This document shows positions 8,025 to 14,444 of a DNA stretch of 21,026 nt, in pieces (the stretch's first letter is position 1; every line of letters begins with the position of its first letter). Below the pieces are notes generated by a model, which was not told where the DNA came from, searched no databases, and worked only from the letters and a program-made list of their open reading frames with translations. The stretch comes from an uncultured Dorea sp. (GTDB taxonomy: Bacteria > Bacillota > Clostridia > Lachnospirales > Lachnospiraceae), in NCBI GenBank assembly GCA_910584095.1, contig CAJTYU010000034.1, positions 1-21,026 on the forward strand. The letters are read 5' to 3'. The position numbers were made by a program, and so were the translations under genes.

Positions 8025-9293
8025 ATGTCCATAATCTTTCACATAGATGTAAATTCTGCCTTTCTAAGCTGGACGGCAGTAGAAGAATTAAAAAAGGGCG
8101 CAGGAAGGGACTTGCGCGAGATTCCCGCGATTATAGGCGGGGATCAGCAGTCGCGCCATGGCGTAGTGCTGGCCAAGTCTATTCCTGCGAAAAAGTATGG
8201 CATTCGCACCGGGGAACCGGTTGCGAATGCTTTTCGCAAGTGTCCGGAACTTACGATGGAGCCCCCGGATCATAAGCTGTACCGGGATTATAGCCGCAGG
8301 CTGATGGAATTCTTATATACTTATACGCCGGATATTGAACAGGTCAGCGTAGACGAGTGCTATCTGGATTTTACCGGGATTGCATACCGCTTTCCTTCCC
8401 CGGTGGAGGGCGCTTTGGAGATTAAGAACCGGGTGTTTAAAAAGTTTGGATTTACAGTAAATATCGGGATTTCTACCAATAAGCTGCTGGCAAAGATGGC
8501 GTCGGATTTTGAGAAACCAAATAAAGTTCATACTTTATTTCCAGAGGAAATTAAGGCGAAGATGTGGAAGCTTCCGGTTTCGGAGCTGTATATGGCGGGG
8601 CGTTCCAGCGTGGACGTCTTGAGGAAGCTGGAAATTTATACCATAGGGGATCTGGCGGAGACGGACCCTGCGCTGCTGGAACTGCACCTAAAGAGCCATG
8701 GCCGGATGCTCTGGGAATTTGCCAATGGGAAGGGCAATTCCAGTGTGACGGCAGAAAAGGCGGAGGCGAAGGGAATCGGTAATTCTACTACGCTGTCTAA
8801 GGACGCTGCTTCAGAGGAGGAGGCCAGAAAAATCCTGCTGCGGCTTGCGGAAAGCGTCGGCGCAAGGCTTAGAAAGGCGAAGCAGAAAGCAAATATTCTA
8901 AGCATTGAGATCAAGTATTACAATTTTGAAGTGGTTTCCCACCAGAGGCAGATGAGAAGGCCGACAAACAGCGATATGGATATTTACAGAGAGGCGGTGT
9001 CCCTGTATCAAGAACTGTGGGACGGAAGGCCGGTCAGGCTCCTTGGAATCCGCAGCTCTAAACTCACGGGGGAAGATGAGCCGGAACAACTCAGTATCTT
9101 TGACATTCCTGTGATGCACAAAGACGCGAAAAGGAAGCTTTCGGACGGGAAATTAGAGGAAGCAGACAGCCGGAAGGAATATCTGACGGGGAGACTTGCA
9201 GACGCCGAGAAGCAGAAGAAGCTGGATCGGGCGCTGGATGAGATACGGAAAAAATATGGGAAGGACGCGGTGAAAAGAGGGAGGGCTTTATAG
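8025..9293 (+). CDS. dinB: DNA polymerase IV (Y-family translesion polymerase)
   Basis: Error-prone DNA polymerase that bypasses damaged template bases. 422 aa. Seen: FHIDVNSAF with metal ligand D8 and aromatic steric-gate position F13; SVDECYLD with D110-E111, the catalytic acidic pair; and GISTNKLLAKMASDFEKPN of the palm. The thumb and little-finger domains occupy about 175-350. QLSIF at 355-359 matches a beta-clamp binding motif (QLxLF type), placed internally with about 60 charged residues after it. The start at 8025 is favoured over the adjacent ATG at 8022 because AAGGAG (8013-8018) is 6 nt from 8025. It has its own promoter at 7960-7988. No SOS-type operator is visible, so damage induction is not supported by the sequence. 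Confidence 0.95.
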   Translation: MSIIFHIDVNSAFLSWTAVEELKKGAGRDLREIPAIIGGDQQSRHGVVLAKSIPAKKYGIRTGEPVANAFRKCPELTMEPPDHKLYRDYSRRLMEFLYTYTPDIEQVSVDECYLDFTGIAYRFPSPVEGALEIKNRVFKKFGFTVNIGISTNKLLAKMASDFEKPNKVHTLFPEEIKAKMWKLPVSELYMAGRSSVDVLRKLEIYTIGDLAETDPALLELHLKSHGRMLWEFANGKGNSSVTAEKAEAKGIGNSTTLSKDAASEEEARKILLRLAESVGARLRKAKQKANILSIEIKYYNFEVVSHQRQMRRPTNSDMDIYREAVSLYQELWDGRPVRLLGIRSSKLTGEDEPEQLSIFDIPVMHKDAKRKLSDGKLEEADSRKEYLTGRLADAEKQKKLDRALDEIRKKYGKDAVKRGRAL

Positions 9294-9460
9294 TGAGTCT
9301 CATGCGCGAGGATATCGTCAGGGAATATCCGCATTTATTTGAAAGTACGAAATGTGTATCCGTTTATCTTGAGCAAATGATCGGGCTTTCGATTCCAGAT
9401 AGGTTGTTATTGCCGGATAAATGTAATATAATACCCCCAGTGAATATTCATAGAATGTAA
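9293..9460 (+). CDS. Small 55-codon ORF coupled to dinB, possible PRD-domain remnant
   Basis: An open frame begins with GTG overlapping the dinB stop (TAGTG), 55 codons ending at TAA 9458-9460, with GAGGGAGGG a short distance upstream. An internal ATG at 9302 is an alternative start. The segment EYPHLFESTKCVSVYLEQMI, followed by GLSIP, follows the spacing of PTS regulation domains (PRD) of BglG/LicT antiterminators: E-Y-P, an amphipathic helix, then G-x-x-IP. The acidic residues and HI motif that should follow IP are absent, so it may be the relic of a lost antiterminator gene rather than a working protein. Its 3' half carries the promoter of the next gene. It is equally possible that this is non-coding. 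Confidence 0.3.
   Translation: MSLMREDIVREYPHLFESTKCVSVYLEQMIGLSIPDRLLLPDKCNIIPPVNIHRM
9404..9432 (+). promoter_or_regulatory. Promoter for the YciI-like gene
   Basis: TTGTTA (9404-9409), 17 bp, TATAAT (9427-9432), about 40 bp before the start codon. Perfect -10 and ideal spacing. Confidence 0.6.
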
Positions 9461-9473
9461 AGGAGAAAATCGT

Positions 9474-9773
9474 ATGGAAAAATTGATGTACATGATGATG
9501 ATTCAGAAAAGTAAGACCTATAATAAAATAACAAAACAGGTAGTTATGGAACATGTTGAGAATATAAGAAAGCTGGACGATGAAGGAAAGTTGGAAATCT
9601 GCGGCGTCTTTAAAGGTTATCCGGGAATGGCAGGTATGTATATCTTGAAAACCGTGAGTCGTGAAGAAGCAGAAGAAATTTGCAAATCAGAGCCGCTGGT
9701 CATGGGAGGATATGCAGCTTATAAATTAGTCGGCTTACAGATTGCAAATCGGGAAAATAATTACTTGCTGTAA
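9474..9773 (+). CDS. YciI-like small protein
   Basis: A 99-aa soluble protein with an alpha-beta pattern resembling the YciI (YCII-related) ferredoxin-like fold. The segment EHVENIRKLDDEGKLEICG carries H27 and D35-D36, like the conserved His-Asp pair of that family. It is followed by YILKTVSREEAEEICKSEP, close to the family's SREEAEELVAKDP block, and a G-G-Y-x-x-Y end strand. The biochemical role of most YciI proteins is not established, so none is proposed. The ATG at 9474 has AAAGGAG about 7 nt upstream and a clear promoter (9404-9432). A terminator-like hairpin lies about 90 bp past the stop, making this probably monocistronic. Confidence 0.65.
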   Translation: MEKLMYMMMIQKSKTYNKITKQVVMEHVENIRKLDDEGKLEICGVFKGYPGMAGMYILKTVSREEAEEICKSEPLVMGGYAAYKLVGLQIANRENNYLL

Positions 9774-9779
9774 TTGCTG

Positions 9780-9860
9780 CAAGGAACAATACTAGGGCGA
9801 ATAGAATCCGGCTCGCATGAAAACAGAATAACCGCCGCTGTATAGGACGGCATGCCAAGA
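9780..9860 (+). other. Structured non-coding stretch, faint resemblance to a cobalamin riboswitch core
   Basis: The 310-bp gap before clpB holds, in order, this segment, a terminator (9861-9891), a short inverted repeat (AAATCGC 9913-9919 / GCGATTT 9934-9940), and the clpB promoter and leader. This segment contains AGGAAC, AGAATCCGGC, CCGCCGCTGTATAGGACGG and GCCAAGA in the same order as conserved cobalamin-riboswitch elements, but the P4-equivalent spacing is off and the GCCACTG block is not intact. Treat it as a hint only. Confidence 0.15.
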
Positions 9861-9891
9861 CAGGAAATCAAAAAAGGTTTCCTGTTTTTTT
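9861..9891 (+). terminator. Rho-independent terminator
   Basis: CAGGAAA (9861-9867) pairs with TTTCCTG (9878-9884), 10-nt loop, followed directly by seven T. It ends the YciI-like transcript. An outer pairing of ATGCCAA (9852-9858) with the TTGGCAT starting at 9901 could enclose it. Confidence 0.7.
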
Positions 9892-9959
9892 CGCTCATTT
9901 TTGGCATTTTAAAAATCGCCGGTGTTATCTTGTGCGATTTGGATAGAGGTTAAAAAGAA

Positions 9960-9986
9960 TTGGCACTCAACTATTGACTTGGCTAA
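9960..9986 (+). promoter_or_regulatory. Degenerate CIRCE-like element (possible HrcA site) over the clpB -35
   Basis: TTGGCACTC (9960-9968) matches 8 of 9 bases of the left CIRCE arm (TTAGCACTC). After exactly 9 bp comes CTTGGCTAA (9978-9986), matching the right arm (GAGTGCTAA) only in its last five bases. It overlaps the -35. No CtsR heptad repeat was seen. Confidence 0.35.
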
Positions 9987-10002
9987 TAATTGGTGTTATA
10001 CT
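9974..10002 (+). promoter_or_regulatory. clpB promoter
   Basis: TTGACT (9974-9979), 17 bp, TATACT (9997-10002): each hexamer is one base from the sigma-A consensus with ideal spacing. The leader is about 75 nt long. Confidence 0.75.
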
Positions 10003-10034
10003 TCGAATAGAACAAAGAAAACAATAACATAACT

Positions 10035-10057
10035 GCCGGCCTTTTTTACAGGCTGGC
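10035..10057 (+). other. GC-rich hairpin in the clpB 5' leader
   Basis: GCCGGCC (10035-10041) pairs with GGCTGGC (10051-10057), seven pairs including one G-U, with a T-rich 9-nt loop, 11 nt before the AAGGAGG ribosome site. T-richness is in the loop, not after the stem, so it is not a terminator. A role in mRNA stability or translation is possible. Confidence 0.4.
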
Positions 10058-10083
10058 GGAAATGTCAGAAGGAGGCATTGATG

Positions 10084-12666
10084 ATGAATATTAATAAATT
10101 TACCCAGAAGTCAATACAGGCGGTTCAGGATTGCGAAAAGACTGCGATGGAATATGGCAATCAGGAAATTGAGCAGGAGCATCTGCTGTATGCGCTGCTT
10201 ACCCAGGAGGATGGCTTGATTCCTAAGATGATGGAGAAGATGGGACTGGATGTGAATTTGGTTATCAACCGGGTGGAGCAGGCTGTTGGGAAACGAACGA
10301 AGGTTCAGGGCGGCAAACAGTATGTGGGACAGGATTTGAATAATGTCCTGATTCATGCTGAGGATGAGGCGAAGCAGATGGGGGATGAATATGTATCGGT
10401 AGAGCATTTATTCCTTGCGCTGTTAAAATATCCCAGCGGAGTAATGAAAGAACTATTCAGAGAAATGGGAATCAGCAGAGAAGGCTTTCTTAAAGCGCTC
10501 TCAACCGTGCGCGGGAATCAAAGGGTGACCAGCGATAATCCGGAAGCGACTTATGATACCTTGAATAAGTATGGGACAGATTTGGTGGAGCGGGCCAGAG
10601 AACAGAAAATGGACCCGGTAATCGGGCGGGATATGGAGATTCGGAATGTTATCCGGATTCTTTCCCGTAAGACAAAGAATAACCCGGTCCTTATCGGAGA
10701 ACCGGGCGTGGGCAAGACGGCTGTTGCAGAAGGGCTTGCCCAGCGGATTGTAAAGGGGGATGTTCCGGAAGGATTAAAGGATAAGACGATTTTTTCGCTG
10801 GATATGGGCGCGCTGGTGGCGGGAGCCAAATACCGGGGAGAATTTGAGGAACGTTTAAAGGCGGTTCTGGAAGAGGTTAAAAATAGTGACGGCCGTATTA
10901 TTTTATTTATTGACGAACTGCATACCATTGTGGGGGCGGGCAAAACCGACGGAGCGATGGATGCGGGGAATATGTTAAAACCGATGCTGGCAAGAGGGGA
11001 ACTTCATTGTATCGGCGCCACAACTCTGGATGAGTACCGGCAGTATATTGAGAAGGATGCCGCACTGGAACGTCGGTTTCAGCCGGTATTGGTGGATGAG
11101 CCTACAGTGGAGGATGCGGTTTCTATTCTTCGGGGATTGAAGGAACGGTATGAGGTATTTCATGGCGTAAAGATTACGGACGGCGCGCTGGTGGCGGCCG
11201 CTGCGTTGTCTAATCGTTATATTTCTGACCGTTTCCTGCCGGATAAAGCCATTGATTTGGTGGATGAAGCCTGCGCGCTGATTAAGACGGAACTGGATTC
11301 CATGCCTACAGAGCTGGATGAGCTTAACCGCCGGATTATGCAGATGGAGATTGAAGAGGCGGCCCTTAAGAAAGAAGAGGACCGATTGAGCAAGGAGAGA
11401 TTGGAACATCTGCAGCAGGAGCTTGCTGAACTTCGGGAAGAATATGCCGGGGCAAAGGCACAATGGGACAATGAAAAGAACGGCATTGAGCGGGTGCGCA
11501 AGGTAAGAGAAGATATTGAAAATATTGGCAAAGAAATTCAAAAGGCCCAGCAGGCATATGATCTGAATCGGGCGGCGGAGCTGCAGTACGGAAAGCTTCC
11601 GGAGCTGCAGAAACAGCTTGCCCGGCTGGAATCTGAGACGAGGGATGAAGACCGTTCACTGGTACATGAGAGCGTAACGGATGAAGAAATTGCTAAGATT
11701 GTGTCTCGGTGGACCGGGATTCCGGTTGCCAAGCTCAATGAGAGCGAACGGAGCAAGACCCTTCATCTGGGAGATGAGCTTCACAGGCGGGTAATTGGTC
11801 AGGATGAAGCAGTGGAGCTTGTGACAGAAGCAATCATCCGTTCCAAAGCAGGTATTAAGGACCCGACAAAGCCTATCGGTTCGTTCCTGTTCCTCGGGCC
11901 TACCGGAGTGGGGAAAACTGAGCTTGCCAAAGCTCTTGCAGAGAGCCTGTTTGACGATGAAACTAATATGGTACGAATTGATATGAGCGAGTATATGGAG
12001 AAATATTCCGTATCACGCTTAATCGGGGCACCTCCGGGATATGTAGGATATGATGAAGGAGGGCAGCTTACCGAGGCGGTGAGAAGAAAGCCATATTCGG
12101 TTGTTTTGTTTGATGAGGTAGAGAAAGCGCATCCGGATGTATTTAACGTATTGCTTCAGGTACTTGATGATGGACGCATTACAGATTCTCAGGGACGTAC
12201 TGTTGATTTTAAGAATACGATTCTGATTATGACTTCAAATATCGGTTCAGCGTATCTTCTTGAGGGGATTGAGAAGAATGGAAATATTAGTGAGGAGAGC
12301 CAGAATATGGTTATGAATGAACTGCGAGCACATTTCAGGCCGGAATTTTTAAATCGATTAGATGAGACTATTTTGTTCAAGCCATTGACAAAAGGGAATA
12401 TTTACAACATCATTGATTTGCTGGTCAAGGATGTTAACAAACGTTTGGCAGACAGGGAGATTCAGATTGAGCTAACCGAGGCGGCCAAGAACAATATCCT
12501 GGAAGGCGGCTATGATCCGATGTACGGAGCGAGACCGCTGAAGCGGTACCTGCAGAAGCATGTAGAAACTTTAGCGGCGAGACTGATGCTTGAGGGAAAT
12601 ACCGGGGCCGGACAGACGATTGTAATTGACGAATCAAACGGGAGGCTGACGGCAGCAGGCAGATAA
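10084..12666 (+). CDS. clpB: ClpB protein disaggregase (Hsp100 ATPase)
   Basis: Cytoplasmic hexameric AAA+ chaperone that threads and rescues aggregated proteins together with DnaK. 860 aa, the normal ClpB length. Domains in order: Clp N-terminal repeats (about 1-145); NBD1 with Walker A GEPGVGKT (205-212) and Walker B ILFIDE ending at E278; a long coiled-coil M-domain (about 400-520) that marks ClpB rather than ClpA; NBD2 with Walker A GPTGVGKT (605-612) and Walker B LFDE (D677-E678); and a C-terminal domain with GARPLKRYLQ. No ClpP-binding IGF/L loop was noticed. The ATG at 10084 is chosen because it lies 8 nt from GGAGG and gives the typical MNINKFTQKS start; the ATG at 10081 and TTG at 10078 are alternatives. 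It has a strong promoter with a CIRCE-like repeat, suggesting heat-shock control, and stands as a single-gene unit. Confidence 0.96.
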   Translation: MNINKFTQKSIQAVQDCEKTAMEYGNQEIEQEHLLYALLTQEDGLIPKMMEKMGLDVNLVINRVEQAVGKRTKVQGGKQYVGQDLNNVLIHAEDEAKQMGDEYVSVEHLFLALLKYPSGVMKELFREMGISREGFLKALSTVRGNQRVTSDNPEATYDTLNKYGTDLVERAREQKMDPVIGRDMEIRNVIRILSRKTKNNPVLIGEPGVGKTAVAEGLAQRIVKGDVPEGLKDKTIFSLDMGALVAGAKYRGEFEERLKAVLEEVKNSDGRIILFIDELHTIVGAGKTDGAMDAGNMLKPMLARGELHCIGATTLDEYRQYIEKDAALERRFQPVLVDEPTVEDAVSILRGLKERYEVFHGVKITDGALVAAAALSNRYISDRFLPDKAIDLVDEACALIKTELDSMPTELDELNRRIMQMEIEEAALKKEEDRLSKERLEHLQQELAELREEYAGAKAQWDNEKNGIERVRKVREDIENIGKEIQKAQQAYDLNRAAELQYGKLPELQKQLARLESETRDEDRSLVHESVTDEEIAKIVSRWTGIPVAKLNESERSKTLHLGDELHRRVIGQDEAVELVTEAIIRSKAGIKDPTKPIGSFLFLGPTGVGKTELAKALAESLFDDETNMVRIDMSEYMEKYSVSRLIGAPPGYVGYDEGGQLTEAVRRKPYSVVLFDEVEKAHPDVFNVLLQVLDDGRITDSQGRTVDFKNTILIMTSNIGSAYLLEGIEKNGNISEESQNMVMNELRAHFRPEFLNRLDETILFKPLTKGNIYNIIDLLVKDVNKRLADREIQIELTEAAKNNILEGGYDPMYGARPLKRYLQKHVETLAARLMLEGNTGAGQTIVIDESNGRLTAAGR

Positions 12667-12685
12667 ATTACAATATGTGTTAGGG

Positions 12686-12726
12686 AAAAGGCGTTTGGAG
12701 CTGGGAATCGGTTGCGGACGCCTTTT
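12686..12726 (+). terminator. Terminator after clpB
   Basis: AAAAGGCGT (12686-12694) and ACGCCTTTT (12718-12726) form a perfect 9-bp stem ending in T, with a 23-nt loop. The A/T ends of the stem supply the U-tract. Confidence 0.6.
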
Positions 12727-12828
12727 GTGCATGTTGGAGAGCTTTTGAGTGATTGAATTATAAATTGTGGGTGAATACATCCGGAGCGGATTGGGCCGTT
12801 AGTTTAGATGGAACACGCGGAGAAAATC

Positions 12829-12857
12829 AATAAAATATTCATAAACAGGTATATAAT
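12829..12857 (+). promoter_or_regulatory. Possible promoter for the double-HTH regulator
   Basis: A perfect TATAAT at 12852-12857, but the hexamer 17 bp upstream (AATAAA) is a poor -35. The start codon is about 52 bp downstream. Confidence 0.35.
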
Positions 12858-12868
12858 AGGACGTCTAA

Positions 12869-12908
12869 AACATTCTACAATGATAGCAGTAAATTAATGG
12901 AGAATGTT
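12869..12908 (+). repeat. Inverted repeat abutting the start codon of the double-HTH regulator
   Basis: AACATTCT (12869-12876) and AGAATGTT (12901-12908) form a perfect 8-bp inverted repeat, with arm centres 32 bp apart (about three helical turns). The right arm overlaps the end of the GGAG ribosome site and touches the ATG at 12909. It may be an operator for autoregulation or an RNA hairpin hiding the ribosome site. Confidence 0.5.
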
Positions 12909-13613
12909 ATGGGACGTGATTATTCAGAAGTTGTGGAAAGGCTGCAATTATATAGACGGGCACAGCGTAAGACACAGAAAGAAATGAGCGCTTATTTGGG
13001 TGTTACGCAGAGCCACTATGCAAAACTGGAATCCGGTGCAAATGTTATTTCCTATGACTGCCTGAAGACATTTGAAAGTAACGGCGGAGACATTCATTTC
13101 CTGATTACCGGGAAGTATTCTGAATTTGGGGTTTTGGACGGCTATATGAAACGGTGCGCAACCAGAGACGGGAAGCTTAGGATGCATAGACTGATGGTGT
13201 GGGCGGTAAATCTGGGACTTGCTTTGGATGACAGAGGGAGGGAGAGGCTGCCGGAAACTGTCTATCGGAATTTGAGGCTGGCACAGATGGAATCAGATAC
13301 GCCTTGGAGTATCTGGAAAAGTATTCGGAAGCTGGATGAAATTACCCAATGTCAGATGGCAGAAATTCTGGGAATTAATATAAAAAGGTACGTTAGGCTC
13401 GAAAAAGAAATTATTGGCCCTGATGCAGAGATTTTGTATCAATTATATTCTGGATTGTCTTATGCTCCATATCTTGCAATTCCTTCGGCAAATTATTATT
13501 TGACGGAATGCGATGATGCATGGGAATCCTTTTCGCGGGAGGTAAGAGACAGGCTGACTTCGTTGCTGGAACAGGGGCTGGAACTTGTCAGAAGCAGTGA
13601 GAACAAGGAGTGA
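12909..13613 (+). CDS. Xre-family transcriptional regulator with two HTH domains
   Basis: A 234-aa protein with two Cro/C1-type helix-turn-helix domains. The first (about 8-62) has QRKTQKEMSAYLGVTQSHYA followed by KLESG. The second (about 128-185) has DEITQCQMAEILGINIKRYV followed by RLEKE. The intervening segment (about 70-125) and C-terminal helix (about 205-230) match no domain known to me. The start at 12909 is preferred because GGAG (12899-12902) lies 6 nt upstream; the ATG at 12897 has no ribosome site. A second Xre-type gene follows after 35 bp. No toxin, phage or metabolic gene lies between them to suggest a target. The inverted repeat at the start codon suggests autoregulation. The DNA-binding call is sound; the regulon is unknown. 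Confidence 0.75.
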   Translation: MGRDYSEVVERLQLYRRAQRKTQKEMSAYLGVTQSHYAKLESGANVISYDCLKTFESNGGDIHFLITGKYSEFGVLDGYMKRCATRDGKLRMHRLMVWAVNLGLALDDRGRERLPETVYRNLRLAQMESDTPWSIWKSIRKLDEITQCQMAEILGINIKRYVRLEKEIIGPDAEILYQLYSGLSYAPYLAIPSANYYLTECDDAWESFSREVRDRLTSLLEQGLELVRSSENKE

Positions 13614-13648
13614 AGCGGTAAAAGTACGAAGAATACAGGAGTGAGGAT

Positions 13649-13891
13649 ATGATTGTAGTGGAATCGGAAAAAGAACGGCTTGGACGGAATATTAAGAGTT
13701 TCAGAGAAGCGCGGAATATGTCGCAGAGCCAGCTGGCGGAACGGCTGTGGATAGACAGGAGCTCTCTTTCCGGTTATGAAATCGGAAAAAGAACTCCTGA
13801 TATCTATATGCTCTGCAGAATAGCGGATGAGCTTGAGCTGTCTCTGGACGTTCTCGTGGGACGCAGAGAGGCGGAGGATTGTTCTCTCTGA
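13649..13891 (+). CDS. Small Xre-family transcriptional regulator
   Basis: An 80-aa protein that is essentially a single Cro/C1-type HTH domain. LGRNIKSFREARNMSQSQLA is followed by ERLWIDRSSLSGYEIGKRTP (recognition helix region), then ELELSLDVLVGR, the standard end of the fold. The ATG at 13649 has AGGAGTGAGG upstream. It lies 35 bp after the double-HTH regulator and is probably cotranscribed. No dimerisation or sensing domain is present. The T-box promoter of the aspS operon begins about 120 bp downstream. Confidence 0.8.
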   Translation: MIVVESEKERLGRNIKSFREARNMSQSQLAERLWIDRSSLSGYEIGKRTPDIYMLCRIADELELSLDVLVGRREAEDCSL

Positions 13892-13932
13892 ATGATACTT
13901 TGGCTAGATAATGCGGATAAAAAGATAAAGGC

Positions 13933-14025
13933 TGCAAAATGAAATAAATGCAAATAAAATTAATCAATTTAATTGATTTAATACATAAAAATTGAAATTT
14001 TTAAAATAGAACTTGCAAAATGAAA
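13933..14025 (+). repeat. AT-rich intergenic stretch with a 12-bp direct repeat and a palindrome
   Basis: TGCAAAATGAAA occurs perfectly at 13933-13944 and 14014-14025. The second copy overlaps the -35 of the T-box promoter. Between them AATCAA (13962-13967) and TTGATT (13973-13978) form a 6-bp inverted repeat with a TTTAA centre. The region is very AT-rich. Possible UP-element or operator DNA; no gene is present. Confidence 0.4.
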
Positions 14026-14041
14026 AATGCTGTGTTAATAT
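14013..14041 (+). promoter_or_regulatory. Promoter of the aspS-gatCAB operon
   Basis: TTGCAA (14013-14018), 17 bp, TAATAT (14036-14041), with TG one base before the -10 (extended -10). The AT-rich DNA upstream could serve as an UP element. Confidence 0.5.
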
Positions 14042-14047
14042 AAAAAC

Positions 14048-14338
14048 CAGTTTTAAAGAATGCTGGGAACAAGACTCTAATCCTTGGAACTCGACAGGAA
14101 TAAGGCGTCGCCGACTGAGAGCGCCTTTTGAGGAATGGGAGATGTGGGAACACTTGGGAGCAGACTGGCTGAAGCGTCAGGAGACGGCAGTAGGCCGGTA
14201 CGTTTGGTACGCGTTAAGTACTTAGAGAGGAATTAAAAGGAAAGGCATTCTGCCTTGCCGGAGATTCAATGCGGGTGGTACCGCGGATTGTGATAATATC
14301 CGTCCCGGAGTACAGGAATTGTACTCCGGGACGTTTTC
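14048..14338 (+). promoter_or_regulatory. T-box riboswitch controlling aspS-gatCAB
   Basis: A tRNA-sensing leader that lets transcription continue when the cognate tRNA is uncharged. The T-box consensus GCGGGTGGTACCGCGG is at 14271-14286. Stem III is AAGGCA-TTC-TGCCTT (14242-14256). The terminator is at 14301-14338; its 5' arm (TCCGTCCC, 14299-14306) can instead pair with the T-box (GGG with CCC, GCGGA with TCCGT) to form the antiterminator. Upstream is a helix AAGGCG/CGCCTT (14102-14107, 14122-14127). I could not fold Stem I with confidence, so the specifier codon is not assigned. GAAC, which holds overlapping Glu GAA and Asn AAC codons, occurs at 14067, 14087 and 14148. The downstream genes make Asn-tRNA, so Asn is the expected specificity. 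Confidence 0.9.
14301..14338 (+). terminator. T-box regulated intrinsic terminator
   Basis: CGTCCCGGAGTAC (14301-14313) pairs perfectly with GTACTCCGGGACG (14321-14333) over 13 bp, 7-nt loop, followed by TTTTCTATTTTT. It is the expression platform of the T-box. Confidence 0.92.
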
Positions 14339-14373
14339 TATTTTTGAGTTTGAAAGAATGTATATTTATTCAG

Positions 14374-14383
14374 ATCCGTCCCG
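14374..14383 (+). repeat. Second copy of the antiterminator 3' arm
   Basis: ATCCGTCCCG at 14374-14383 repeats exactly the bases at 14298-14307 that pair with the T-box. It lies after the terminator and before aspS, so it is transcribed only on read-through. Confidence 0.5.
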
Positions 14384-14444
14384 TTCAGCAGACGATGGCA
14401 TAATAGATTTTTGTTGTATCTGAAAAAAGAAGAGGAGGAGCGTC

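Noticed and set aside
9940..10003. CtsR operator upstream of clpB
   Set aside because: No GGTCAAA-type heptad tandem repeat is present; only the CIRCE-like element fits.
14013..14225. 70-codon + strand frame at the start of the T-box leader
   Set aside because: It begins inside the promoter -35, overlaps conserved riboswitch RNA, and has no ribosome site.
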